From positions 1-64,000 of the forward strand of contig JAFIEF010000010.1 of NCBI GenBank assembly GCA_020832655.1: a stretch of DNA of 64,000 nucleotides, written 5' to 3'. The position numbers and the translations under genes are program-made. The first letter of the stretch is position 1; each line of letters begins with the position of its first letter. Shown piece after piece: positions 44,365 through 54,558 of this stretch. Origin of the DNA: Paracoccaceae bacterium. GTDB lineage: Bacteria > Pseudomonadota > Alphaproteobacteria > Rhodobacterales > Rhodobacteraceae. The notes under the pieces are model-generated. The model was not told where the DNA came from. It saw only the letters and a list, made by a program, of their open reading frames with translations, and made no database searches.

Positions 44365-46590
44365 ATGCTTTACCCCACCCCTTCCGGCGTTTTGCGCATC
44401 TTCTGGCAAGCTTGCCTTGCTGTTGTTCTGAGCGTTCTGACCCTTGCTCCGGCAATGGCGCAGTCGCCGCATCTGCCGCGCTTTCTGGCAGAAATTTCCC
44501 CCGAAACGCTTGTTCCCGACGCAACCGGCTTCGGCCCGATGCGTGACGACATTCCCGCCGCACCGCTGCTGCGCGGGCACGAACAGATCGGCTGGGTCTT
44601 CATCACCTCTGATTATGTCGGCACCACCGGCTATGCGGGCAAGCCCATCCACACGATGGTTGCGATTGATGATGATGCGCGCATCATCGGGCTTAACCTT
44701 GTCCAGCATTGGGAACCGATCGTGCTGATCGGCATTCCCGAATCGCGCATCCGCGATCTGATGCAGGATCATATCGGGCTGGATCTGACCATTGCCGCGC
44801 AGGCGGGCGGGGATATTCAGGATCTCAACATCATTTCCGGGGTCACGGTCACGATCATGGTGATTGATGATTCCATCGTGCGGTCTGGCATTCGGGTTGC
44901 GCGTGCGCTGGGGCTGGGCGGTCTGGCCCCGCATCAGGCGCCGACCGGCCCGCGCTTTGCGCTGAACCCACAGGCGCAGGCGGCAGGCGACTGGTTCACG
45001 CTGGTGGGCGACGGCACGGTGCGGCGCATGTCGCTGGATGTGGGGCAGGTCAATGCGGCCTTTGCGGCAATGGACGACCCGCGCGCCGCGCGCCGCCCGC
45101 TGACCCAGCCCGATGACGCGCGCTTCATTGACCTTTATGCGAGCGTGGCAAGCGTGCCCCCGATCGGCCGCACCCTGATCGGGGATCGTGAATTCGCCAA
45201 TCTGGAAACCTGGCTGGAAGAGGGCGAGCATGCGCTGCTGATCGGCGGGCGGGGGATCTATTCCTTCAAGGGTTCGGGCTATGTGCGCGGGGGCGTGTTC
45301 GACCGGATCGTGCTGATCCAGGGGGAACAATCCATCCGCTTCCGCGACCGCGACAATCGCCGCCTGCGGGTGCTGGATGTGGCCGGCGCGCCATCATTTG
45401 ACGAGCTGGATCTGTTCCGCATCCCGGCCGAATACGGCTTTGACCCGACCGAACCCTGGCGGCTGCAACTTCTGGTCAGCCGCGATGTGGCCGCGCTGGA
45501 GCGGGTGTTCACCACCTTCGATCTGGGTTTCCAGATGCCGCGCCTTTATCTGACCGAGATCACTGCCCCTGCTGGCGCCCCGGCGATGGATCTGCATGAC
45601 CGTGCAGAGGAGCTTGCCGCGCAACAGGCGCTGATCGAACGCATCTGGTGGGAGCGCCGGGTAGAGATTGTCGGGCTGGTGATCATGCTGGCAGTGCTGA
45701 CCGGGGCGTTCTTCTTCCAGATCTTCCTGACCCGCTCGGCGCGCGCGACCTACTGGTTCCGCATGGGGTTCCTGTCCTTCACGCTGGTCTTTCTGGGCTG
45801 GTATGCGGCGGCGCAGCTTTCGGTGGTCAATATCCTCGCACTGGTCGAGTCCATGCGCGAGGGGTTCAGCTGGCAGGCCTTCATGCTGGACCCGCTGACC
45901 TTCATCCTGTGGTGGGCAGTGGCGGCGGCACTGATCTTCTGGGGGCGCGGCGCCTATTGCGGCTGGCTGTGCCCGTTCGGCGCGCTTCAGGAACTGACCA
46001 ACCAGATAGCACGGGCGCTGAAAGTGCCGCAGATCACCCTGCCCTGGGGGCTGCATGAACGCCTCTGGCCGCTGAAATACATCATCTTCCTTGCGCTTTT
46101 TGCGGCCACACTGGCTTCGGTGCCCTGGGCCAGCAGCCTCAATGAAGTCGAACCCTTCAAGACCGCGATTGTCCTGAAATTCGACCGTGCCTGGCCCTTC
46201 GTGAGCTTCGCGCTGGTGCTGTTGGGCATCGGGCTGTTCATTGAGCGCTTCTATTGCCGCTATCTGTGCCCGCTGGGCGCAGCGTTGGCGATCCCGGCAC
46301 GGATCCGCATGTTCGACTGGCTCAAACGCTATCCCGAATGCGGCACCCCGTGCCAGACCTGTGCGAATGAATGCTTCGTGCAGGCCATCCACCCGACTGG
46401 CGAGATCAACCCCAATGAATGCCTGAACTGCATGAATTGTCAGGTGCTCTATCAGTCGGAAACGAAATGCCCGGTCGTGATCCGCAAGCTCAAGCGGCGC
46501 GAGGCTGTCAAGTCCAGCGCCGCGCCCAAGGCGGTCGATCCTGCCCGTGCGAACCATCCCAACCTGAAGAAGGAGACTTCCAATGTCTGA
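44365..46590 (+). CDS. nosR: NosR, membrane flavo-iron-sulfur protein for N2O reduction
   Basis: Needed for nosZ expression and electron supply to nitrous oxide reductase. The 741-residue protein has a signal-like N-terminus, a periplasmic FMN-binding domain (about 60-180, with [16 protein letters not shown] containing the flavin threonine), about five membrane segments, and a cytoplasmic Fe-S part with [23 protein letters not shown], then [12 protein letters not shown] and CLNCMNCQ clusters. All parts are intact. It begins 3 bases after the nosC-like gene and overlaps nosZ by eight bases. Confidence 0.95.
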   Translation: MLYPTPSGVLRIFWQACLAVVLSVLTLAPAMAQSPHLPRFLAEISPETLVPDATGFGPMRDDIPAAPLLRGHEQIGWVFITSDYVGTTGYAGKPIHTMVAIDDDARIIGLNLVQHWEPIVLIGIPESRIRDLMQDHIGLDLTIAAQAGGDIQDLNIISGVTVTIMVIDDSIVRSGIRVARALGLGGLAPHQAPTGPRFALNPQAQAAGDWFTLVGDGTVRRMSLDVGQVNAAFAAMDDPRAARRPLTQPDDARFIDLYASVASVPPIGRTLIGDREFANLETWLEEGEHALLIGGRGIYSFKGSGYVRGGVFDRIVLIQGEQSIRFRDRDNRRLRVLDVAGAPSFDELDLFRIPAEYGFDPTEPWRLQLLVSRDVAALERVFTTFDLGFQMPRLYLTEITAPAGAPAMDLHDRAEELAAQQALIERIWWERRVEIVGLVIMLAVLTGAFFFQIFLTRSARATYWFRMGFLSFTLVFLGWYAAAQLSVVNILALVESMREGFSWQAFMLDPLTFILWWAVAAALIFWGRGAYCGWLCPFGALQELTNQIARALKVPQITLPWGLHERLWPLKYIIFLALFAATLASVPWASSLNEVEPFKTAIVLKFDRAWPFVSFALVLLGIGLFIERFYCRYLCPLGAALAIPARIRMFDWLKRYPECGTPCQTCANECFVQAIHPTGEINPNECLNCMNCQVLYQSETKCPVVIRKLKRREAVKSSAAPKAVDPARANHPNLKKETSNV

Positions 46591-48538
46591 CAAGACCACG
46601 AAACCCGGCATCAGCCGGCGCGGATTGCTGGGTGCAACCGCAGGCGGTGCGGCGCTGATGGGCGCGGGCATCGGCGGCGGTGCGGCCCGGCTGGGGCTGA
46701 TGGGCGGCGCGGCTGCGCTTGGCACGGCGGCTGCAACCAAGGGCGCGCAGGCCGCCGATTACCATGTCGGCCCCGGCCAGCTGGATGAGTATTACGGCTT
46801 CTGGTCCTCGGGCCAGACCGGCGAGATGCGCATTCTGGGCATTCCGTCGATGCGTGAACTCATGCGCGTGCCGGTCTTCAACCGCTGCTCGGCCACGGGC
46901 TGGGGGCAGACCAATGAATCGCTCAAGATCATGACCGAGAAGATGCTGCCCCAGACCAAGGCGTATCTGGAAGCCAATGGCAAGAAGGTCCATGACAATG
47001 GCGATCTGCACCATGTCCATATGTCCTTCACCGAGGGCACTTATGACGGTCGTTTCCTGTTCATGAATGACAAGGCGAATACACGCGTGGCGCGCATCCG
47101 CTGCGACATCATGAAATGCGACAAGATCACCGAGATCCCCAATGCCAAGGCGATCCACGGGCTGCGGCCGCAGAAATGGCCGCGCACCGGCTATGTCTTT
47201 GCCAATGGCGAGGATGAGGGGCCGATGGTCAATGACGGTTCGGTGCTGGATGATCCGTCGCAATATGTGAACTTCTTCACCGCACTTGATGGCGACACGA
47301 TGGATATCGCCTGGCAGGTGATGGTTTCCGGCAATCTGGACAATACCGACGCCGATTACGAAGGCAAATGGGCCTTCTCGACCAGCTACAACTCGGAAAT
47401 GGGGATGAACCTGGCCGAGATGACGGCCTCGGAGATGGACCATGTGGTGGTGTTCAACATTGCCGCCATCGAGCGCGCGATTGCCGAAGGCGACTATATC
47501 GAGTTGCAGGGCGTCAAGGTCGTGGACGGGCGCAAGGGGAAAAACAAGGATTATACCCGCTATATCCCGATCCCGAACAACCCGCATGGCTGCAACATGG
47601 CGCCGGACAAGAAGCATCTGTGCATCGGCGGCAAGCTGTCGCCCACGGTCAGCGTGATCGATGTGACCAAGCTTGATCTGATCTTTGCCGATGAAAGCCT
47701 TGATCCGCGCGAAACCGTGCTGGTGGCGGAACCCGAACTGGGCCTTGGCCCGCTTCACACCGCCTTTGACGGGCAGGGCAATGCCTTCACCACGCTTTTT
47801 CTGGACAGCCAGATCGTGAAATGGAACATCGAAGATGCGATCCGCGCGCATAATGGCGAGGATGTGGACCCGATCATTTCCAAGGCGGATGTCCATTACC
47901 AGCCCGGCCACAACTCGACCTCTATGGGCGAGACGCTGGAAGCCGATGGCAAATGGTTCGTGTCGATGAACAAGTTTTCAAAAGACCGCTTCCTCAATGT
48001 CGGCCCGCTCAAGGCAGAGAATGAGCAGCTTTTCGTCATCGAGGGTGACAATCTGCGGCTTGTTCATGACGGACCGACCTTTGCCGAACCGCATGATTCG
48101 ATCATCGTGCGCAGCGATATCGTCAACCCGCTGCATGTCTATGACCGCAATGACCCGACCTGGGCTGAAACGCGCGCGCAGGCCGAAGCCGACGGGGTCG
48201 ATATCGATGACTGGATGGAAACCATCGTGCGCGACGGCAACAAGGTGCGCGTCTACATGTCGTCGATGGCGCCCAATTTCTCGATGGAAAGCTTCACCGT
48301 GAAGGAAGGCGACGAGGTGACGGTGATCATCACCAATCTTGATGACATCGAGGATCTGGCGCATGGCTTCACAATGGGCGATCACGGCGTCGCGTTTGAG
48401 CTTAGCCCGAACCAGACGGCGTCGGCGACTTTTGTCGCCGCGAAGCCGGGCGTCTACTGGTATTACTGCCAGTGGTTCTGCCATGCGCTGCATATGGAAA
48501 TGCGCGGGCGCATGTTCGTCGAACCGAAGGACGCCTGA
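46583..48538 (+). CDS. nosZ: Nitrous oxide reductase catalytic subunit (Tat-type)
   Basis: Periplasmic copper enzyme reducing N2O to N2. The 651-residue protein starts with a Tat signal ([17 protein letters not shown]), typical of clade I NosZ. The CuA site is complete: C629, C633, H637 and M640 in [15 protein letters not shown], with an upstream His in [10 protein letters not shown]. The beta-propeller carries CuZ histidines, for example in DLHHVHMSF and GHNSTSMGE. An AAGGAG site precedes the ATG, which overlaps nosR by eight bases. Confidence 0.97.
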   Translation: MSDKTTKPGISRRGLLGATAGGAALMGAGIGGGAARLGLMGGAAALGTAAATKGAQAADYHVGPGQLDEYYGFWSSGQTGEMRILGIPSMRELMRVPVFNRCSATGWGQTNESLKIMTEKMLPQTKAYLEANGKKVHDNGDLHHVHMSFTEGTYDGRFLFMNDKANTRVARIRCDIMKCDKITEIPNAKAIHGLRPQKWPRTGYVFANGEDEGPMVNDGSVLDDPSQYVNFFTALDGDTMDIAWQVMVSGNLDNTDADYEGKWAFSTSYNSEMGMNLAEMTASEMDHVVVFNIAAIERAIAEGDYIELQGVKVVDGRKGKNKDYTRYIPIPNNPHGCNMAPDKKHLCIGGKLSPTVSVIDVTKLDLIFADESLDPRETVLVAEPELGLGPLHTAFDGQGNAFTTLFLDSQIVKWNIEDAIRAHNGEDVDPIISKADVHYQPGHNSTSMGETLEADGKWFVSMNKFSKDRFLNVGPLKAENEQLFVIEGDNLRLVHDGPTFAEPHDSIIVRSDIVNPLHVYDRNDPTWAETRAQAEADGVDIDDWMETIVRDGNKVRVYMSSMAPNFSMESFTVKEGDEVTVIITNLDDIEDLAHGFTMGDHGVAFELSPNQTASATFVAAKPGVYWYYCQWFCHALHMEMRGRMFVEPKDA

Positions 48539-48539
48539 C

Positions 48540-49883
48540 ATGCATGGCCTGCGTTTCCTGTTCGCGGCGCTGCTTGCCGCCCTTGTCCCGGCTTTTGCCG
48601 GGGCAGGGGAGCAGATCGTGCCTGCAAAGCCGGGGGCGCTGGTCGCGGCCATTGCCGGGGCCAGCCCCGGCGATGTGCTTGTCCTTGCACCGGGCCATCA
48701 CGATGGCCCGGTGACACTTGATCGCCCCATCACGCTGGACGGGCGCGGCGAAGCCACAATTGACGGGCAGGGCAAGGCGGATGTTATCCGCGTGACCGGC
48801 GCGGATGTGGTGGTGCGCGGGCTGACGCTGATTGGCTCGGGCAATGCCCATCCGGTAGTCGATGCTGCCGTCAAGCTCGATCGCAGCGCCGAACGCGCAT
48901 TGGTCGAAAACAATGTGATGATTGAAAACCTTGTCGGCGTGCATGTGTTTGGCGCGACGGATTCCATCGTGCGCGGCAATACCATCATCGGGCGGCAGGA
49001 TCACCGCATAAATGACCGCGGCAATGGCATTTATGTCTGGAACGCCCCCGGAACGATTGTCGAAGGCAATGACATCCGCTTTGGTCGCGACGGCATTTTC
49101 GCCAATGCCTCGCGCGACAACATCTTCCGCGACAACATGCTGCGCGATCTGCGCTTTGCCGTGCATTTCATGTATACGAACAATTCCGAAGTGTCGGGCA
49201 ATATCTCGATCGGGAACCATCTTGGCTATGCCATCATGTTCTCGAACCGCACGCAGGTTGCCGACAACCTGTCGCTGCGCGACCGCAGCCACGGGCTGAT
49301 GCTGAACTTTGCCAATAACGCCGATGTCAGCGGCAATCTGATCCGCGGTGGTAGCCACGAGAAATGCACCTTCATCTATAATGCGCATCGCAATGTGATT
49401 GTCGGCAACCGGTTTGAAGGCTGCGATATCGGCATTCACTTCACTGCCGGGTCGGAACGCAACGCGCTGACCGGCAATGCCTTTATCGGCAATCGCACGC
49501 AGGTCAAATATGTCGGCACCCGCGATATCGAATGGAGCCATGACGGGCGCGGCAATTACTGGTCGGACCATGCCAGCTTCGATCTGGATGGCGACGGGAT
49601 TGCCGATGCCAAGTTCCGCCCCAATGACATGATGGACCATATCCTGTGGTCCCAACCCGCCGCTGGCTTGCTGCTGGGATCGCCTGCCGTGCAGTTGATC
49701 CGCTTTGCCCAAGGACAGTTTCCCGCCACGCTGCCCGGTGGCGTGCTTGACAGCTTCCCGCTGATGCGCGCGCCCCAGATCCTGGTTCCCGATGACATTG
49801 CCCGCATGGAGGCCGAGGCCCGCCCAGCCTGGCAATATGGAAGGTTTGACGATGCCGAACTTGACCCTCTCACAGCTCACTAA
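48540..49883 (+). CDS. nosD: NosD, periplasmic copper-center maturation protein
   Basis: Works with the NosFY ABC transporter to build the CuZ center of NosZ. The 447-residue exported protein has a signal peptide (MHGLRFLFAALLAALVPAFAG) and a parallel beta-helix (CASH/NosD) repeat fold, seen in successive SGNISIGNHLGYAI, SGNLIRGGS and TGNAFIGNRT turns. The ATG is two bases after the nosZ stop. The 3' end overlaps nosF by 32 bases, more than usual in this cluster. Confidence 0.95.
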   Translation: MHGLRFLFAALLAALVPAFAGAGEQIVPAKPGALVAAIAGASPGDVLVLAPGHHDGPVTLDRPITLDGRGEATIDGQGKADVIRVTGADVVVRGLTLIGSGNAHPVVDAAVKLDRSAERALVENNVMIENLVGVHVFGATDSIVRGNTIIGRQDHRINDRGNGIYVWNAPGTIVEGNDIRFGRDGIFANASRDNIFRDNMLRDLRFAVHFMYTNNSEVSGNISIGNHLGYAIMFSNRTQVADNLSLRDRSHGLMLNFANNADVSGNLIRGGSHEKCTFIYNAHRNVIVGNRFEGCDIGIHFTAGSERNALTGNAFIGNRTQVKYVGTRDIEWSHDGRGNYWSDHASFDLDGDGIADAKFRPNDMMDHILWSQPAAGLLLGSPAVQLIRFAQGQFPATLPGGVLDSFPLMRAPQILVPDDIARMEAEARPAWQYGRFDDAELDPLTAH

Positions 49884-50745
49884 GACATTCGGGGCCACCC
49901 GCGCGCTGCGCGAGGTCAGCTTCACTGTCGCCCCCGGCGAACGCATCGCGCTGCTGGGCCATAACGGCGCGGGCAAATCCACGCTGATGAAGATTGTCCT
50001 TGGCCTGATCCCCTATGACAGCGGCAGGGTCGAGGTGCTGGGCGCCGCCCCCGGCGACCGCGCGGCGCGCAGGCAGGTGGCCTATCTGCCGGAAAATGTG
50101 GCCTTTCACCCTGCCCTGACCGGGCTGGAGCAGATCCGCACCTATCTGCGGTTGCGCGGCGAGCCGGTCCGCGCCGCGATGGGTCTGCTGGAACGTGTCG
50201 GGCTGGCAGAGGCCGCGAAACGCCGCATCGGCACCTATTCCAAGGGAATGCGCCAGCGCGTGGGGCTGGCACAGGCGCTGATCGGGCATCCGCGCCTTCT
50301 GGTGCTGGATGAACCCACATCGGGGCTGGACCCGGTCTCGCGGCGCGATTTCTATGCCACGCTGGACGGGCTGGCCGCCGAAGGTGCCTCGATCCTGCTG
50401 TCGAGCCATGCCCTGACCGAGGTCGAGGCGCGCACCGACCGCATCGTGATCCTGTCCAGGGGCGCGATGGTGGCCAATGCCGCGCTGGCCGAACTGCGCC
50501 GTCAGGCCGCGCTTCCGATCCTGATGCAGGTGCGCACCACCGAGGCTGCAGCCGATCAGGTGGCGGCAAGCTTGGGCGGGGCGCGTTTCAACGGCGCCAC
50601 GGTCATGCTGTCCTGCGCCCCTGACCAGAAGCTGGCGCGGCTGGGGCAGGTCACGGCGCTGGGCGATATGGTCGAGGATGTCGAGGTGATCCCGCCCAGC
50701 CTGGAAGATCTTTACACCCATTTCAGCAAGCAGGTGCAGCCATGA
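49852..50745 (+). CDS. nosF: NosF, ABC ATPase for NosZ maturation
   Basis: ATP-binding subunit of the NosDFY complex. The 297-residue protein has Walker A GHNGAGKST, signature YSKGMRQRVGLAQAL and Walker B LLVLDEPTSGLDP, followed by a C-terminal extension. The start ATG 49852 has an AAGG site and lies inside the nosD end. It overlaps nosY by four bases. Confidence 0.95.
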   Translation: MPNLTLSQLTKTFGATRALREVSFTVAPGERIALLGHNGAGKSTLMKIVLGLIPYDSGRVEVLGAAPGDRAARRQVAYLPENVAFHPALTGLEQIRTYLRLRGEPVRAAMGLLERVGLAEAAKRRIGTYSKGMRQRVGLAQALIGHPRLLVLDEPTSGLDPVSRRDFYATLDGLAAEGASILLSSHALTEVEARTDRIVILSRGAMVANAALAELRRQAALPILMQVRTTEAAADQVAASLGGARFNGATVMLSCAPDQKLARLGQVTALGDMVEDVEVIPPSLEDLYTHFSKQVQP

Positions 50746-51563
50746 ACGCCATTCTTGCCATAACTGTGGCCGAGTTCCGCATTGCCTTGCGCAATCGCTG
50801 GGTGGCGATTTCGATTGCCATGATGGCGGTGTTTTCGCTGGTGCTGGCGGGTGCGGGCAGTGCGCCCACCGGCACGCTGGGGGCTGACCGGCTGTCGGTG
50901 ACCGTGGCCAGCCTGACCAGCCTTGCGGTCTATCTGGTGCCGCTGGTGGCGCTGTTGATGAGTTTTGATGCCATCGCGGGCGAGGTCGAGCGCGGCACGC
51001 TGCCCTTGATGCTGACCTATCCGCTGGGGCGGTTCGAGATCCTGCTGGGCAAGTTCATCGCCCATCTGATCATCCTGTCGCTGGCGGTTGCCATCGGCTA
51101 CGGGCTGGCAGCAGGGGCCGCGATCTGGGCCGATCCGCGCGCCAGCGCAGGCTTTCCGGCCATGTTCCGGCTGTTCTGGACCTCGCTTCTTCTGGGCGCG
51201 GCCTTTGTTGCCATCGGCTATGCGATCTCGGCCTTCGCGCGCCGCCCCGGCGCGGCGGCGGGGCTGGCGATTGCGCTGTGGCTGGTGATGATCGTGCTTT
51301 ATGACCTGGGCCTGCTGGCGGCTGTGGTGGCCGATGATGGCGGGCGCTTTACCACGGATGTTTTCCCATGGCTGCTGGTGGGCAACCCGGCCGATGCCTT
51401 CCGCCTCTATAATCTTGCGGCCTCTGACGCGACCGCTGCGGCGGCCGGGATCGGGGCGGCGGCCCATACCATCCCGCCCGCCCATGCGCTGGCCTCGATC
51501 CTGCTCTGGCCGCTTGCCGGTCTGGGGCTGGCGGTGCTGGCCTTCAGAAAGGTAACCCCATGA
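50742..51563 (+). CDS. nosY: NosY, ABC permease for NosZ maturation
   Basis: Membrane subunit of the NosDFY complex. The 273-residue protein has six transmembrane segments, including an N-terminal helix RWVAISIAMMAVFSLVLAGAG, the DAIAGEVERGTLPLMLTYPLGRFEILLGKF block typical of ABC-2 permeases (split by short loops), and a hydrophobic C-terminus. It overlaps nosF and nosL by four bases each. Confidence 0.94.
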   Translation: MNAILAITVAEFRIALRNRWVAISIAMMAVFSLVLAGAGSAPTGTLGADRLSVTVASLTSLAVYLVPLVALLMSFDAIAGEVERGTLPLMLTYPLGRFEILLGKFIAHLIILSLAVAIGYGLAAGAAIWADPRASAGFPAMFRLFWTSLLLGAAFVAIGYAISAFARRPGAAAGLAIALWLVMIVLYDLGLLAAVVADDGGRFTTDVFPWLLVGNPADAFRLYNLAASDATAAAAGIGAAAHTIPPAHALASILLWPLAGLGLAVLAFRKVTP

Positions 51564-52138
51564 TGCGCGCATTGCTTCTGTCCGCAGCCCTGCTTACCCT
51601 TGCCGCCTGCCGCGAGGACAGCACTGCCAGCCTGCCCGACCCGGTCACCATGACCGCAGAGGCGGTGGGTCATTTTTGCCAGATGGAGATGCTGGAACAT
51701 CCCGGCCCCAAGGCGCAGGTGTTTCTGGATGGTCTTCCCTATCCGCTGTTCTTCAGCCAGGTGCGCGATGCCATCGCTTATGACCGCATGCCCGAACAAA
51801 GCCACATGATTGCGGCAATCTATGTTTCGGATATGGGGTGGTCGGGGGCAACATGGGAAGACCCAGGTGCGGATAACTGGATATTGGCCAGCGCCGCCTA
51901 TTACGTGGCCGGTTCTGACATGGTGGGCGGGATGGAAACCCCCGAGCTGGTGCCCTTTGCCACGTCAGAGGCCGCGCAGGACTTCACCCGCCGCCACGGC
52001 GGCGCAGTGTTCCGGCTGGATGGTGTCAGTGATGAGATGGTGCTGGCCCCGGTCGAGTTCGAAGCCGATATCGGCTTCGATGATGATGGCGATTTCGAGG
52101 ACCGCCTGCGCGCCCTGTCGCGCGGGCAAGAGGGATGA
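51560..52138 (+). CDS. nosL: NosL, copper-binding lipoprotein for NosZ
   Basis: Outer or inner-membrane lipoprotein that hands Cu(I) to apo-NosZ. The 192-residue protein has a lipobox LLTLAACRE with lipidation Cys 17, and the copper motif HFCQMEML (C40, M42, M44). The segment FFSQVRDAIAYDRMPEQ follows as in the family. It overlaps nosY by four bases and nosX by four. Confidence 0.94.
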   Translation: MMRALLLSAALLTLAACREDSTASLPDPVTMTAEAVGHFCQMEMLEHPGPKAQVFLDGLPYPLFFSQVRDAIAYDRMPEQSHMIAAIYVSDMGWSGATWEDPGADNWILASAAYYVAGSDMVGGMETPELVPFATSEAAQDFTRRHGGAVFRLDGVSDEMVLAPVEFEADIGFDDDGDFEDRLRALSRGQEG

Positions 52139-53073
52139 TCATGACAGTTTCGCGTCGCCGTTTTCTGGCCATTTCCGCTGCCGCCACCGCCCTGCCGCTG
52201 GCCGCGCAGGCGCAGGCCGTGCATCACTGGCGCGGGGTGGCGCTGGGGGCTGATGCCTCGATCACGCTGGCCCATCCCGATGCCGCACGACTTGTCGAGG
52301 TGGCGCGCGCCGAAATCGCCCGGCTGGAGGCGATCTTCAGCCTGCATACAACCGGCTCGGCGCTCAACCGGCTGAACGCAACTGGTCGGTTGAACGCGCC
52401 GCCCCCCGAACTTCTGGAATGCCTGAGCCAGTGCGCGCGGCTGCACCGGGCAACGGGCGGGCTGTTCGACCCGACGATCCAGCCGCTCTGGGTGCTTTAT
52501 GCGCGCCATTTCGCCGGAACGCAGCGCGCCGATCTGCCCGACAGGGCAGCGCTCGCGCTTGCGCTGGATGCGGTCGGGTTTGACCGGGTGCGGTTTGATC
52601 CGTCAGAGATCCGGCTTGAACCGGGGGTCGCGCTAAGCCTGAACGGCATTGCGCAGGGCTATATCGCGGATCGCGTCAGCGTGCTTTTGCAGGCGCAGGG
52701 GCTGCGCGATGTGCTGGTCAATACCGGCGAATTCCGCGCCCTTGGGCAGGCGCCCGATGGCCAGCCCTGGCAGGTCGGGCTGAAGGCAGGCGCGCGGGTT
52801 CTGCCCGACCGCGCGCAGCTGCGCGACAGGGCGCTGGCCAGTTCCGCCGCGCAGGGCATCAGCTTTGACGGGCGGGGCCGCGTGGGCCATATCCTGAACC
52901 CGAAAACCGGCCTGCCCGCGCCGTCACGCTGGACGCTGGTCAGCGTGACGGCCCCGCAGGCCTGGCTGGCCGACGGGCTGAGCACGGCATTCTGCCTGAT
53001 GGATCAGACGACAATCACGGAATGTCTTGCAGCCTTTCCACGCGCACGGCTCGCGGCCCTGATCGCGGCCTGA
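52135..53073 (+). CDS. nosX: NosX, ApbE-like FAD:protein FMN transferase
   Basis: Attaches FMN covalently to NosR in the periplasm. The 312-residue ApbE-family protein has an N-terminal export signal with SRRRFLAISAAA of Tat type and the ApbE blocks LNGIAQGYIADRVS and VNTGEFRALGQ. Two starts are possible, ATG 52135 and ATG 52141, with the first overlapping nosL by four bases. A part of its coding DNA (52824-52880) occurs again near 54078, and a perfect 11-bp inverted repeat lies within the gene at 52921-52951. Confidence 0.93.
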   Translation: MIMTVSRRRFLAISAAATALPLAAQAQAVHHWRGVALGADASITLAHPDAARLVEVARAEIARLEAIFSLHTTGSALNRLNATGRLNAPPPELLECLSQCARLHRATGGLFDPTIQPLWVLYARHFAGTQRADLPDRAALALALDAVGFDRVRFDPSEIRLEPGVALSLNGIAQGYIADRVSVLLQAQGLRDVLVNTGEFRALGQAPDGQPWQVGLKAGARVLPDRAQLRDRALASSAAQGISFDGRGRVGHILNPKTGLPAPSRWTLVSVTAPQAWLADGLSTAFCLMDQTTITECLAAFPRARLAALIAA

Positions 53074-53104
53074 TCATTGCGCGGCTGACCGCCCCTGCCC
53101 GACG

Positions 53105-53137
53105 GTGTGACGTGGGCCAACTGCTTGCACGTCACAC
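53105..53137. repeat. Perfect 10-bp inverted repeat after nosX
   Basis: GTGTGACGTG and CACGTCACAC flank a 13-base loop between the convergent nosX and outer-membrane genes. There is no T-tract on either side, so this is not a standard intrinsic terminator, though it may protect transcript ends or block read-through in both directions. A protein-binding dyad is also possible. Confidence 0.6.
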
Positions 53138-53155
53138 TATCGGGCAAGCGGATCG

Positions 53156-53914
53156 TCAGAAACGCTGGTTCACGCCCAGACGCAGCGCATGAAAATCCGG
53201 CGTCGCGATGGTGGTCAGACCCGCATCAGTCAGGCTGCGGCGGCCAAAATTGCTGTAGATATATTCACCACGCAGGGACAAGCCGTCATTCAGGGCGCGT
53301 TCCCAGCCCGCGCCCAGAGCATAGCCGAACTGGTTGAAGTTGCGGTCGATATTTGCGCCGCCGCCCACTGCGACATATTTCACCCGCGCGGCGGCGATAC
53401 CACCGGTCAGGTAGAACAGATCGTCATTGCTGGTGAACCCGCCCCGCGCCCGCAGGCTGGCGGCCGAACGAATGCGCATCGCGGCGTTGTTTGCCCCCGC
53501 GACAATTGACGATCTGATATTGCCCAGGGTCAGATCCGCTTCGACACCATACACGACATCGTCAGTCTGCCAGTTCATCCCCGCCTGAAATGTGCCGAAT
53601 GCGCCGCTGTTGCGCAACGTCCCTATCACGCCGGGTCCCGGAGGATTCAGCGCCACGCGGTCCCTGCCGCCAAACGCATAGCCCAGTCCCACCCCTGCAT
53701 AGGCACCAGACCAGTCATGCGCCTGCGCCTGAACCGGTTGGGCATAGGTATATTGGGGCGCAACCTCGGCTGCGGGCGCGACCGATTTGAGGCCATTTGC
53801 CGAAACTTGCCCCGCGCCTGCAATCCCAAGTGCCACTGCACCAAGACCGCAGGCGATGAATTGTCGGAAATACCGTGCGACTCCGGCATGATGCCGGTTC
53901 TGAATATTTGTCAT
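53156..53914 (-). CDS. Outer-membrane beta-barrel protein (OmpW/P25 type)
   Basis: A 252-residue exported barrel with a signal sequence ending near GAGQVSA, a short linker with YTYAQPVQAQ, then an eight-strand barrel starting WSGAYAGVGLGYAFGG and ending with RLGVNQRF, whose final Phe is the barrel-assembly signal. It resembles the Omp25/31-type outer-membrane proteins of alphaproteobacteria. The GAGGAA site before ATG 53914 decides the start. Role is structural or unknown. Confidence 0.87.
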   Translation of the reverse strand: MTNIQNRHHAGVARYFRQFIACGLGAVALGIAGAGQVSANGLKSVAPAAEVAPQYTYAQPVQAQAHDWSGAYAGVGLGYAFGGRDRVALNPPGPGVIGTLRNSGAFGTFQAGMNWQTDDVVYGVEADLTLGNIRSSIVAGANNAAMRIRSAASLRARGGFTSNDDLFYLTGGIAAARVKYVAVGGGANIDRNFNQFGYALGAGWERALNDGLSLRGEYIYSNFGRRSLTDAGLTTIATPDFHALRLGVNQRF

Positions 53915-54077
53915 CTGCTGTTCCTCAATATTATTTGCGGTCTTTGCGCCACAATTGATAAATATCATGTCACAAAATATGCGTAAATATGTATCTAATG
54001 TCATGGATTGTTGGACAAATGGCACCCCTCTGCTGCCAGCTTTGTCGGATCAGTTTGTCGGATCGGACTGGCTTGCA

Positions 54078-54149
54078 CGACAGGGCGCTGGCCAGTTCGG
54101 CCGCGCAGGGCATCAGCTTTGACGGGCGGGGCCGTTACCAGCGTCCAGC
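54078..54149 (+). pseudogene. Rearranged short copy of part of nosX
   Basis: Positions 54078-54134 repeat nosX 52824-52880 with one mismatch in 57 bases, encoding the same DRALASSAAQGISFDGRGR stretch. Directly after it, 54137-54149 is the reverse complement of nosX 52928-52940 (13 bases). So a direct piece and an inverted piece of the same gene are joined. A 10-bp direct repeat TTGTCGGATC lies just before at 54041 and 54054. No start or stop makes this a gene. I read it as a scar of template switching or deletion-repair. Confidence 0.75.
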
Positions 54150-54304
54150 CTACCGGCGCGGGCAGACGCGCGCGGCGTCAGAAACCCCGATGGCAAGCGG
54201 CCCCGCGCGAAGGTTTGCGCCTGGCGCGAAAGGGCTTACGTGCTGGGGACAGGCGCAACCCGCCCGGCTGTTTTCCACATAACCTGATGTTTTACAGGAA
54301 AAGA

Positions 54305-54391
54305 TGGTGCCCAGGAGAGGACTCGAACCTCCACGCCCGTACGGGCACTAGCACCTGAAGCTAGCGCGTCTACCAGTTCCGCCACCTGGGC
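54305..54391 (-). tRNA. tRNA-Leu (anticodon CAG)
   Basis: An 87-base tRNA on the minus strand including an encoded CCA end. The acceptor stem is GCCCAGG paired with CCUGGGC, the anticodon stem CUAGC/GCUAG encloses the loop UUCAGGU with CAG anticodon, the T arm is GGAGGUUCGAGUCCUCU, and the long variable arm (UGCCCGUACGGGCG) is typical of leucine tRNAs. It reads CUG codons, the main leucine codon in such GC-rich DNA. Confidence 0.96.
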
Positions 54392-54558
54392 AGGTTGCGT
54401 GAGCGGCTGTTTATGGTGCGACCATTGCAGTGTCAACTGGGGAAATGCCCGAAAAACGGCGATGACGAAAAAATCCGTTCGGGCTTGTCGCGCCAGCCCC
54501 GCAGCGGTATTGAGAAGCCAAGCAGTTCCACGGTCGCGCGCCAGTGCAGGAGGGCATC

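Noticed and set aside
43699-45330. A 543-codon minus-strand frame overlapping nosC and nosR
   Set aside because: Antisense to nosR, which has clear cofactor motifs; composition is typical of a shadow frame.
52921-52951. Perfect inverted repeat within nosX as a possible terminator or attachment site
   Set aside because: It is fully inside conserved ApbE coding sequence and has no T-tract. It is mentioned only because it may explain the rearranged copy downstream.
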